A stretch of DNA of 64,000 bases from NCBI GenBank assembly GCA_035582835.1, contig JAYKAV010002453.1, forward strand, positions 686,495-750,494, written 5' to 3'. The position numbers and the translations under genes are program-made. The stretch is from Phoebastria nigripes. Its lineage: Eukaryota > Chordata > Aves > Procellariiformes > Diomedeidae. Shown in pieces: positions 24,171 to 35,306 of this stretch; position 1 is the first letter of the stretch, and each line of letters starts with the position of its first letter. Under the pieces are notes generated by a model, which was not told the origin of the DNA, did not search any database, and worked only from the letters and a program-made list of their open reading frames with translations.

Positions 24171-26709
24171 TCCAGGTACTGGAACCATGCTAGGAAAAAT
24201 ATTATTTCATATTCTTTTCTTCCCAACTCAGTATCTGGCCTCTTTCCACCAGGAGAGGGAAGGCCTCCCTCTGAGAGGAATGGCACCAAGCCCTCAGTGA
24301 CTTTTTTTGCACTTTTTTGAGGATTGCTTATTATAATTCCTTTTTTGGTGACATTTCATGTGTATTATCTCAGGAGCAAATGCCCATCTAGACTGGTTCA
24401 TTAAGGATTTTCTGGTAATAGTCTTCTGTACCTACTAACGAGGGAGATGTGCCTTTACAATAGGAAACAGAGCACATGATTATTTCTGAAACTATTTCAT
24501 TAACTATGCCTTTACTGCTGAGCCAAAATTACTTACATACAAGCACTGGATTCTGGATAAAAGTGACTGTATTCAGGGCTAGGCATTTACACAGGGAAGT
24601 TCCTCCAGAACAATAAATTATACCAGAAGAGATATAGAGGAATCATTATTTCTGGAGCAGCAACATTTAAAAGTTCCCTCTGTGGATTCACACTTAATAC
24701 ACATGATACAGGAGGAAGCTATTTTGTGGTCTGGAGAAGGAGAAGTTTTAAAANACGATAAAGTGCAGGACTAACGAACCACTGAGATCTGCAGTGTCTC
24801 TTGCCTCTTTATATCTACCATATATTACTAAATACAATAAAATAAAACTTCACGCTCAGGGACCAATGAATAAAGACATAAAATGCATCATTATGGCATA
24901 CTCTAAGGCCATTTTAAAGTTCTTTCTGTTGATGTAAAATAATATAGGCTACCTAGGACTATAACTAGACTGTATGGATAGATGTAATACAGATGAATCT
25001 AAGGTTTATAGGGAAGAGATCTCATGGTCTCTACTTTGCTGATGCCTGTGAGAAAGAGACCTGGTTATTAGTGTAATTCTGGATTCCCGCTCTGACGAGG
25101 ATGCTCTCGAGTCTGCTGTTCTAGTGCATTCTAGACTACTAAAATTTTATTTTTTTCCCCAAATTCCTATAAAAGCCTAGGAGCTCTGGTTCTCTTTAGA
25201 TCCCAGATGAAATGCTGAAGCCCAGCATTTCCCTTCCGTCCCTTCTCGACCCCATTTCCAGTGACATGCACGGCCTGTACCATGCTATTTTGCCCCAGGG
25301 GCCTCCAGCGCACTCAGCCAGCTATGCTCAATGGTGTGGAGGAATCAGACTGGGTTCCTTCAAAAAATCCTTGCCTATTATCTGAGTGAAGTTTCCTTGA
25401 ATACAGTAGTCCTTAGTATCCTCCTTACACATCTGCACAGGGATATTGGACAATTTAACCCCAAATAGGAAAGATGAAACAGAATAAAAATTTATTTCAA
25501 CATCTACAAAGCATAAACTAGTCAGGACTCAGATCTGGTTTATGGTGCCACCACGCTACCTCAGAGCAATACAGCTTGCTTACATGAAAATTCACTGCAG
25601 TCTAGTGTTACTAAATCTTCTCTGTTAAGCAATTATTTCTACTTGCCAGGCTCCTAACACACCCCCATACTAATACCTAGGTCCCATCAAAACCAAACAT
25701 GCTTTAAAAACCTAACCTAAATCATCAGCAAGTACATTTTTATGCATGTCCTAGTAAGACAGCTGCACTTTTCTGCTTAACCCAGCTGACAAAACTGCAT
25801 GAGACAGTGTTCCCAATCAAAGATGCTTGGCTGTGGATACGGTTCGAGAGAGCAAATTAATCCAGACTTTGAGCACCTTTAGAGCCTTTTAGGTTAATAT
25901 TTTATCAGGAAAAAAAAAGACCCCAGAGAACAAATATGCACAAGGTACACCACTATATAAACAGGAAACTAAGAACAAAAGTTTCCCAAAGATCTTTATG
26001 AACCTTACTATGCCTACCTGTAGTACTCTGACGCTTTTGTGCTTGGGGATACTAAAAAAAGAAACTCTCAAGTAGATTAGGTGTGTAGTTCAATATCTTT
26101 GGGGAGCGGAGGAATGGTAAAATGTATGTCATGGCAGGTTCTGCCCATGTTTATGCCCGTAACATCCTATTTATGCCTGTGGCTGGGTACGTAGGTAGGT
26201 GCATCCCAGCCTCTTCTACAGTATGGAAGTATCTACAAGCTTGTCCATGTTTTAACATATTAATTTGAAAATCAAAGTGTTTGGTAGCTGAATTTCAACC
26301 ATCCGAGCCTTGAAACCCACAGGGAGGCAGCTCTAAAAAGCAAACAGAAAGGGAGGCCCTTTCCCCACCTCCTTCCCTGCAGTGCTCCCTGAACTGGCCA
26401 GAGCAGCACAAAGCTTGCCTCCGGTCTGGGCTATAGCTTAAGTAAACACATTTCTAACTTTCATAAAGCTGATCTCAGACAGTGTGAAAGAATAGATGGG
26501 CAAATGAGGGATATAAAGTCAATGGGTGCTTGAAATCCACAGTTTCAGAAGATTGTTTCAGGTGCTCCTATTCCTCCCTTCTTGCCCCTTGCTCCCTCCC
26601 CTTCCAATTTCCGTGGCTTTGCAACCACATTTGTCTCCCTTTTAACATACCTTTCTCTCCCCTGCTGCTGTGTGAAAGACTCCCACAAACCACAAGATAA
26701 ACTAATTTA

Positions 26710-26772
26710 GGGCCAGGTTTTCTGGAGTGCTGAGTTCACATTTAGGTCCCTAAATACCTGCCAGGTTTTCAG
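26710..26772. repeat. Palindromic MITE-like remnant (GCCAGGTTTTC type)
   Basis: GGGCCAGGTTTTCTGGAGTG, then 'tttaggtccctaaatacct' (itself palindromic around 'ttaggtccctaa'), then 'gccaggttttcag'. This resembles the family of short sauropsid palindromes with 'aggcacctaaatacctttgaaaatctggcc'. It lies directly before the 27-bp duplication at 26780-26833. Confidence 0.4.
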
Positions 26773-26779
26773 TAGTTTG

Positions 26780-26833
26780 GGCTGAACATTTTTGGCTTGA
26801 ACATTTGGCTGAACATGTTTGGCTTGAACATTT
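26780..26833. repeat. 27-bp tandem duplication built from a 13-14-bp unit
   Basis: Two 27-bp copies, 26780-26806 and 26807-26833, differ at a single base. Each copy is itself two versions of a shorter unit, GGCTGAACATTTTT and GGCTTGAACATTT, so the array is effectively four units of about 13.5 bp. Confidence 0.93.
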
Positions 26834-27709
26834 TTTGCAAAATCTAGTATTTCTTTACATGTTTAACTGGGATATGAGGTCTTTCAAGTTTCTGGTTGTA
26901 GTCCTGGGTCCTGGGATCTCTTGACTAAAACTGATGACATGCAAGAATTAGGAAAAGCAACTACATGCAAATTGCTAACAAAGCAGTAGCCTAGCTTGTG
27001 CAGACAAAAACGTTTTTTTTCTCTTCTGGAGTCTGTTACATTCATAACCTACTTTTATGTTATTTACAACAGAAATAGGCAAGAACAAACTACAGAAATA
27101 AGTCAGAGTGGACCAGGCAGAGAAGTGATTATTGACCCTACCTCGCTAGCAGCTCTACATTTTTGAATGAACTGCACTTTGGTATAATGGTTTTGCTGCA
27201 ATAGTTCACCTCCACTCCTTTCTAAGTGTCTCACTAGAATATTTTCTTCATGCAGAATGCTAAGAAAGGAGGATATAGCTTTCTGTAGCATTGCCTTTTG
27301 GCATGTCATGACAGCCATCCCAACTCTCANGCTCAGAAACATCTCAGGTCGCCCAAAATCATGAGGTTTTAAAAACAGTAAGTCACCATTGACTTCTTAC
27401 TGTTTGTCTCCTGCCTTTAAGTCCATTTGAGGTCACATTATCAAGTACTTGTCCACTTGTAAGGCTAGAAATGCAGCCTTACAAAAAAGAAATCTGGGAT
27501 TCCCAGATAATCATTTGAGTACAGGAAATAAGGATTTACTTGTGAGACTCATGATAAAATCCTGAGAGGTGGCAACATTAACAGTGTGATTGTTACTGCA
27601 ATTAATGAGAGTTTCAGGAACACTTGTAGGAGATAATAGTTCCTCTGTGTGCAAAATACTTTCTCCCATAAAACTGCTACAGAGCTTAGCTTTGTATGTA
27701 GCTGCCAAC

Positions 27710-28735
27710 ATGAATTAGTCAAGAACAATTCATGTCAAACAATCCTTATTTCCCACTCCAGTAGGGCAAGAGATTTTGTGGGCAGAAGAGCAGCATACGA
27801 TGCTATATCTCAACTTCAAAAAGGTTTTTTTATATTGTCTCAGGTGATAGTACCATAAGCAAATTAGGGAAACAAAATAATATTTGATCCAAGACAGATG
27901 CCTATACGATTCTATACGACTGTATAGAATTTGCTGAAAAAACATACTTAAAAAGAAATGAGCAAAGGCTCATTGTCAGACTACAAGGTTGTATAGTGTG
28001 GTATTTCCTAGGCATCCCTCCTGGACCAGTTTAATATTTTCATTAATAAAATTGCTTCTTACATTTTCAAGCAGTGGGAAAGCTCAGAGGGGCTGCAGGC
28101 ACACTGAAGAAGGCTAGGCTTCAGAATGACAGAGGAAGTGGTCAAATGGTCTGAAAACATAGTAGTAGGATGCAATCCTAAAAAAAAAAAAAAAAGGAGT
28201 AGGATACAATTTAATATGCACAATGGCAGGGCTCTAAACAGTCAGGAATAACCATTTGCACAAATTCAGAACAGAGAATGATCACTTCTGCAGAAAAGGT
28301 CTTGGAGATAATAGTGGTTTACAAACTAGATATGATACCATGCAGTTGGAAATTTTAAAAAAAGGGGGTGGGGGGGAAGGAAAACATCATATTGCATTGT
28401 ATGAACACTTTTGTTGGAAACAAGTAACAATCCTTCTTTGACTAGTGCTGCCAAAACTGTAAGTGAAGTTCTGTTCCAAGTTTTAGGCACTGGATTTCAA
28501 GGAAGAGGTAAACCCATAGAAAGGCAGAACTGAAGAGAAATTATAATAATCTTCAAATACATACAAGGTAGCACAAGAAAGAACAGTCTCACAACAACTA
28601 GGACAGAAAAAAATAATGAATCTAGGTAACAACAGTGTAGATTAGGTTTGTCTTTAGCTTTAGGACAATTTCCAATAAAGATAAACAACTTTTATAAAAG
28701 CAATAATTAGACAACCTAATGAAAGAAATTACATA
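27710..28735 (+). mobile_element. Old CR1/L3-type LINE, RT C-terminal half, forward orientation
   Basis: This is a diverged forward-strand copy of the downstream half of CR1-group ORF2. Blocks seen in the expected order are ACAATTCATGTCAAACAATC (27725), AGCAAATTAGGGAAAC (27857), 'gctcattgtcagac' (27967), CCTCCTGGACCAGTTTAATA with 'ttttcattaataa' (28018-28048), GCAGAAAAGGTCTTGGAGAT with 'aatagtggtttacaaactagatatga' (28291-28335), CTTCAAATACATACAAGGTA (28551), and ACTAGGACAGAAAAAAATAA (28598). The block at 28018-28048 corresponds to the stretch after the RT catalytic motif in living copies. An A16 tract at 28180-28195 interrupts the copy. There is no long intact frame, so the copy is dead. The ends are approximate; similarity fades upstream of 27700 and downstream of 28735. 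Confidence 0.75.
28180..28195. repeat. A16 tract inside the old CR1 copy
   Basis: Sixteen As flanked by near-identical 13-mers, AGTAGGATGCAAT (28164-28176) and AGTAGGATACAAT (28198-28210), within the 27710-28735 LINE remnant. It is not part of the CR1 consensus as I know it. Confidence 0.9.
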
Positions 28736-29895
28736 ATTAACTAGAAAATAAAATAATCTCATTTTGTTGTGTTCCATTCCTGCTGAACATGAATAAATTC
28801 ATGTCACATCACATGCAAACTACTCCAGGAAGCTACCTGTAGTACAGTTAAACAAAGTTTGCAATTAAAAAATCATGCAGAGGTACAAGTTAGGGAGTAG
28901 GTGTATTTTAGTATTTGTTTATAATGTGCCAAAAAAGCTAAGAATACCTAGATCAAGGAAATTAAGAAGTTAATTGAATCTGCTTATTCTAACAATAGCC
29001 AAAGGGAAAGAAGATGTACTGATGTTAGATAATAACGTTTCATTTCTTTCCTGTCCTGAAAGGCGATATGTGTTAGAACTAATGCCCCTTGGCACAAGAG
29101 TTTGCTGGAATGTCCTGGTTTAGCATGGATCAGTGATCTTAAAGCTTTCCAAAGTGGGTGCAAATGTCAGTCCACTGAGTAATGAGCACCAGGGAGGATT
29201 GTGCCCTACAGGATCTGTCTAAATAAATACGAAACTACTAGCTGTCAGTCTGAAAATAGGGTCAAAGGCTATTTTTTTTTTGATTGCTTGTTTGTCAAGC
29301 ATACAAAACAATACATAAAAAATAAGGAAATGAGGAAATACCGACGGGCATATGGCAGAGCTTTATGAGATTGATCAGTGTGTAGAACTGTTCCCAAACA
29401 GTCATGCAAAAGTCATGAAAATTTCTTTCTTTCTTTCCCAGAAAGAAAACATTTTGTTACTGCATTGTGCATATGCATTTGCACCAGTATTTGGACTAAG
29501 AGTGTTTTCAAAGAAATATTTTGGGAGGATTTGAGAAGTGAAGTCTGTGTAACTGAATGACTGATCATTTCTCATGAATAGCGGATTGCTCTATGACAAA
29601 GTGGTCTTTTTTTTTATCATCTTGTGATCTGCAGACCCATAGAAGTCCATGCACTACTTATACTCTGTAAGTCTGTGAGAGGTAACAAAGAAAGCAAGAA
29701 GAAATTGTCCACAGGCTTAAATACAGAGTGCCATATCGTCACTAGATGAATGCTAGATGACCAGAAGTTGAAAATATTTGAAAACCACTGAACTAAAGAG
29801 TAATCAAATAGTTTGCAAAAAATACAGAGGTTGAGATATACTCACGGAGGAGTCAGTCCATCTCCTACCTTCAGTAAGAGCTTGGATGGCTCCCT

Positions 29896-29950
29896 GGTTC
29901 AAAGCCCATTGGAGTCCATGTGAGTCATTCAGAGATTTCAATGGACCTGG
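29896..29950. repeat. Palindromic MITE-like remnant (AAAGCCCATTGGAGTC type)
   Basis: GGTTCAAAGCCCATTGGAGT then 'ccatgtgagtcattcagagatttcaatggacc'. CCATTGGAGT is mirrored imperfectly by 'atttcaatgg'. The pattern matches the common sauropsid palindrome 'aagcccattgaagtcaatgggagtctttccattgacttcaatgggctt'. It is short and decayed. Confidence 0.45.
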
Positions 29951-31134
29951 CTGTACTTGAATAACAAAGTCATTTTATAAAATATAAATTTGTTTGCAAG
30001 TAATTCATGTACAGGAGAGGAACTAAAGTAATCAAATAAATATTTTGCTGTAAATAATTTGCCCTAAATCCAGTGCTTACCTAATTTCCCTCAAAAGTTC
30101 TGTATAATATCTGCAAACCTACACTGTAAACTAAATGGAGTAAAACTGAATTCCAGCATTCCATGGAGTTCTTTTTGAAGGTTTTATATGCTACATATAC
30201 ACTATATTCATATTTAAAACAGCTGTTTAACATATGAGGATTTTACTACTTAGTTTACTTCTACCATTTTTCCATTAATAAATTCACCATATATGCAGGC
30301 TTACGAACAGACTAAAACAGACCCAAATGTTCTAAATACACAGTCAGTTCATTAATAAATGATAATAAAGAAAAGGAAAAAGTACATTTTTTCTATTCAA
30401 GCTAGCTGAAAAGATACAAGAGAAACAGACTAATATCATCCAATCTCACAGACCACAGGAATAAAAACATGTAAACCTTCACCTAGCAAAAAAACAATCA
30501 CGTGTTTTAAAAAAGCTTAAAGAAAATTCCAGAAGAAAATAATTGGAGACACATCTTTTCCTAGTTCTGGTCTTGCTCTATTCTCAGTGTCAGGTAATGC
30601 AGGTGTATTTCCTAAAACAAAAGCACAGCCTAAGATTTTCAAATGTACCTAGGGATCACCGTGGCTCCACAGAAACCAGCTGCACGATGTCTCCGTTCAA
30701 ACAGACAAAAATGAAGGCACCAAAAGCTACTACCCTTTTAAGAAACTGGGTCATAAAAATGGCTGCTTTCAGATTCATTGTTAGTATTGAGCCTAACAAC
30801 CAAACTTTATACAGTTCAGAGAGCCTGTAAGCCTTCACTGCCAGCAGAGACACACTCACCCTTTCTACTTAGACTCAATGGCAAGCTGTGCTGCAGGTCT
30901 GCTCCGGGTGGAGACGACAAACAGATGAGTTCCCACACTTGTATGCACTTGGGTTCTTTGGGGCAATTTTAGATGAATTCAGAGGTCACTGGAAAGTGAA
31001 CCCTGACAGGACGGAATGCTTAAATTACAAGGAAAAAAGCAAACAAACTTGACCCCCACTCTTCATGATGGCTCTGACAATCATGAAATGAAAAACAAAA
31101 AGAGGAAATTACTGAAGGTTTGATAGGAAAAAGC

Positions 31135-31182
31135 ATCTCGTTGTGCAATATAATATTATATCCCTCTGTGAAACAACGAGAT
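31135..31182. other. Perfect 10-bp inverted repeat with 28-base loop
   Basis: ATCTCGTTGT (31135-31144) and ACAACGAGAT (31173-31182) are exact reverse complements. The loop holds the smaller palindrome 'ataatattat'. Either strand could fold into a hairpin, but the stem is shorter than a microRNA precursor stem. Confidence 0.85.
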
Positions 31183-34100
31183 TAAAATCCACTGTATCTT
31201 TCAGTTTTCCTAATTCTCTTCTCCCCCTAAAAATTCATGGACTCGGGACAAGTGTGGTGCACAATAAGCATTCCAATTGCTTTTGAAAGGAGCATTTTGC
31301 TAGTGGAAAATGTGCTGTCTCTTTGATTGCAAATGTAGTTGATTGTGAGGAGAATGAAAGGATGACCTATGACATGACCTGCTAGCGCAATAAGGTCATT
31401 TTCCCCCCGCCCCGTCCTCACACAAAAGATAAGAGGCTGACTGCTTACAAAGTGTTCTGGCAAATGGACAAATTAGGACTGCCTGGACTCCAGCTCCGGT
31501 CAGGCAAGTTATTCTAAGTGAAGATAAGTGAAAGTTTGAAATGTTTTGAGGAGGAGGCAGACTGAGCTTTCATTCCTTCCCCAAATGGATGGATTGTGAA
31601 GGAAGATTGCTGCACAAAAATGGCTTGCCCAGGAGCTTCAGGTTTCAGACTTGAAGTTTCTGCAGCTGAGTGGTAGAGAGGAGGAGGACAGGATGGCTGT
31701 GCGGGTGCAGTGTTGGACAGCACCAACTCAGGACAGCTAGCCTCAGTTGACTCCCAGCTTGAACATTTGTTTTCTGTGAGGCACCACACAAGAATAGACA
31801 GGCAGGCAAACCCCTCCTCTGAGATGCTGAGGTGCAAGCCAGATCCTGGGTAAAATTCATACAGCTACATTACCGTAGCATTGTATTTGAATAACATCTG
31901 CCCATTTAGGTCAACTCTGGCATCATGAAAATTCAACTTTGTGTCTTTCAGATCCAAACTTGCATCGGCCAGCCAGGTCAGTGCATGGGCAAGTTTCTGT
32001 CCATGTGTGCCCACACGTATAAACATACTCTTGATCTACTCTCAGACCAACATTTCAAGCTCTGCATGAGTCAGGGAAAATATTTTCATACCTTCATGGT
32101 GTCTTATGAGATAAAATTATCTGTGAGTGACAAGTGTCCAGATAGGACTGTGCTGTTCATTTATACACCTAGCTAGAAAACTGAGATGCTTTTTAGCAAA
32201 ACTAGGGTCAGGTTTCAATTGAGCCCTCAGTGAGGCTATGGTTTGGGTGAAAGCTCCCTGGTTCCAACAAATAGACAGCCTAAAGCTCAATCATTTTAGC
32301 ACAGAATTGCTTTGAGATTTGGGGTTTGAACCCTAACCCTCAGTGCAGAATTCCTGAGTATGAACTCATTCAAACCAAAGCCAAAACAAAGGTTTTCATG
32401 AAACCCAGGAAGCCTGAAACACCAACTTTCTTAGTAGTGCTACAAAGCAAGCTCCAGAAAACCACAGAAAAGCCCAAACACCACAAAAAAATTAAACAGA
32501 TGGAAACTGTCATTTTCTGGAAATGTTTATTTCTTCCTACAAAAGTGGCAGGTTCTCTAATTTCTGTTTGATCTGCTTCAGAAATATTCAGTATCAGTAA
32601 AGTTCTACCTAAAGTTTATCCAGCACACACCTGGACTATCTGCAAGGAATAGTCAAGGAACTATCCCATCAAAAGCAGAATCTTAATCACCCGCCATAGG
32701 GTGACAGGCCAGATAGATATATGTTTTCAACTCATTCATGGAAAGCTATCAAATGTGGTGCTGTGTGATTTCACTTCACAAACAGTTTTTTGATGGAAAT
32801 GGAATATTCTTAGGAATTTCTGGAAAACTTGCAAAATGAGACATGTATCCCCGCATCGCCCTGATGAACCAGATTTGCACCATCTGACAGAATGTCACTG
32901 TCAATTCATTTGGGCTCTGGTCCAGAAGAATCCTCAAGCAAGTATTCGACTCGAAGCATGGCAGCAATCTTGTCCAAGGATTCATATGTTTTAAATGAAG
33001 AACTTTCTTCAGCGCTTCACAGGGGCTGGAGCTGCATTAAGAGATAAGCGAGAGGTAAACCTGAAGCTCACTCTTGCGTAAAGTACAAGCACAGACCTTT
33101 CCTTTTCAGTACTTTTCTCAGTAATCAAAATGAGCATATAAGTGAACTTCTTAGACCTGTCAAAATCAAATATGTGAGATGGAATAAGCAACAAGAGTGA
33201 TTCTGTCCCCCCACACTGCACATAGTTCCCATTCTCTTTTGGTGGAAACTGTGGGAAAATTCAGTCCTGTGTATCTGTCAAGCCAAGTCTTCATCTGTGA
33301 CCAGAACAATGAAGATAGAGAATCTGGAGATCATTTCCCTCAACACTGTCTTGGACATGCTGATATTATCATGATGCTGTAGAGCATCCATACCTCCTAT
33401 GTCATGATTATATCACTAAAATATGTGGGCATATCTGCACAGTGATTCACCATTAGGTTAAAATGAGTAAAGTCAAATAGAAACTTTTATTGCCCCTTGT
33501 TTTAGAATATAACAGAAAATACTTGACATCTGGTCTCTTTTAATGGCATCTGGAGTTGTGTCTAAGCAGATACTGCAAATTCAGTTTCTTCAATTGCATT
33601 TGAATTTCAGTATGAGTTGTTCTAGCAGAGACACAAACTCTTCATTTTAGAGCTAGTTAAACTTACAAAGCAAGAAGAAAGACACTCTCTAAAACTCTTT
33701 TGGTTAAAATCAGTGTCTGTGCATTGTACACCCTTTGATTTCTGGAAAACAAAGACCAACCTCAACTTAGAGGCAGGATGAGAAGGAGAAGCTGAGGAAA
33801 TAAAACATTCATTGAAAGGTACCATCAGCTGTCATTCAACCCCAGAGTGGGACTTTTCCTCCTACCTTTTCGTATTGCTTTTTGATTTCTAGCTTGCTTT
33901 CATTTTTCTTTTGGGGAAAAAAACTTACCAGCAGCTTCTGACATGTTTCAGATGAGCCATTCCACCATTCTACAGCCTCCACGCAGCGTTATCTCCTACC
34001 CTCCAGCAATCATTTGGAGATCCTCCTACTGCTGGTGTGGTACTGCCTCTGATGGACACAGAATAACATGTGTTAGGGTTCACTGGCAAAGAGACTGTAC

Positions 34101-35040
34101 AGGTTCAATAGATCTCATGGCTAGTGCATGGACATGGGCTTGCAGTCTCAAATACTGGTGCTGTCTTCAATGTAACTAGTTACATGAATTATGTGAATAA
34201 AAATTCACAGAATCTGACTCATGAAGAATATTCAAGGCGTTTTGGTAGTTAATTCCAGCTCTGCAGGGACTGAGTCATAGCTCAGCAATCAGCAATTAGT
34301 TTGGATACAGTATCAAATTCATAAAACTACCATGTTTTGGCCACTAGAAGGGACAGAGATCTACAGAGTTACCACCAATCAGCTGCAGTGCAGCGTCAAT
34401 GCTCTCAAACTGATGGAGTTGGAGGCAGAAAGACTAGGATTAAAACTCACTGACTTTTAATCTACGTTATATCAGTTTACAACTGGGACAGACTTAAGAC
34501 AGATATGGCCAGTAACCAACAGTTACTGCAGCTCTGCTGCCAGGCAGTAACTTATTAAGTTGCTGTAACTCATCTGTCTGTCTGAACCCTAGCACATTCA
34601 GTTAATGAACACTCGTTAATTTTTTTTAACCATGCTGAGATTTCTATTAGAAGCATGCGATTTGGGTTTTTGAGCACGGCTGCTGGGCTTTGGAAAAAGA
34701 GGAGGAAGTTATTTAACTTTCTCTCAGGCATAGAGAAAAATCAGGGTTTAGAGTTTCTTCTTGTTTTCCTGATTACTATCAAATAGCTCCCACACTCACT
34801 TTCCAAAAGGCATTTATCCTCAGCTCATTGCAGATACTGTTGCTATTTAGCAAGGAAAACAACGAGTTCCAGGAGCACCTTGACTCTGTGTTCTAGCTGC
34901 CCAAATATTGCTAACCTACCAAGTGCAAAATAAGGGTTTTAGAACATTTAACATGTGGCGACAGAACTGAATATTTGCAAGTATATTGGTGCACTGCAAG
35001 AACATCAACAGCAATAGGATAAGCTGTATCTCTACGCATT

Positions 35041-35140
35041 GGGCCAAATTCTGCTGCCTGTTTTCAATGCAGTTACCCCAGCAAAATCAGCTGAGTGACT
35101 CCAGATTTATATTCATGTAATGGAAAGCAGAATCTGACTC
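35041..35140. mobile_element. Palindromic MITE-like element (GGGCCAAATTCTGCT type)
   Basis: The segment starts GGGCCAAATTCTGCTGCCTG, continues with 'cagttaccccagcaaaatcagctgagtgactccagatttat', and ends AAAGCAGAATCTGACTC. The ends are imperfect inverted repeats (AAATTCTGCT against AGCAGAATCT). The layout matches a short hairpin repeat known from turtles and birds, 'gggccaaattctgctctcagttacac...gtaactgagagcagaatttggccc'. It carries no coding capacity. Confidence 0.6.
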
Positions 35141-35243
35141 ACCATACGGAATCCATTTCGAAAGAAGTCTAGTTGTGAGTTTTATCTACAGCTTATTGAA
35201 TTGTTCATTTTTCTTATTTCTATTTTTCTTGGTTTCGTTGCAG

Positions 35244-35306
35244 GTTGATAAGCAATCTGAATGCCTGCTGAGGACTAAAGTTATTATTAAACATCTGAAA
35301 GTAAAG
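35244..35306 (+). other. Possible 63-bp cassette exon, unconfirmed
   Basis: A strong polypyrimidine run ending TTTCGTTGCAG (35233-35243) is followed by 63 bases open in one frame (VDKQSECLLRTKVIIKHLKV plus K), then AAAG|GTACCT as a plausible donor. The length is a multiple of three, so inclusion would keep frame. I do not recognise the peptide, it has no domain, and no neighbouring exons are visible. Chance occurrence of both sites in 64 kb is quite possible. Confidence 0.2.

Larger units (their letters stand above)
19543..27709. other. Non-coding DNA, no gene recognised
   Basis: Includes the pyrimidine tract and the two tandem duplications listed separately. The longest frames (21111-21563 minus, 22290-22676 plus) have opposing open frames over or near the same bases and no known domain. 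Sequence from 27340 to 27700 has a repeat-like texture that I could not assign. Confidence 0.65.

Noticed and set aside
29615..29800. Possible old repeat ending in 'gaaaaccactgaacta'
   Set aside because: The phrase resembles tails of several old repeats, but no second block could be aligned.
31470..31520. Possible MIR start ('aggactgcctggactccagctc')
   Set aside because: The downstream MIR core and tail are absent.
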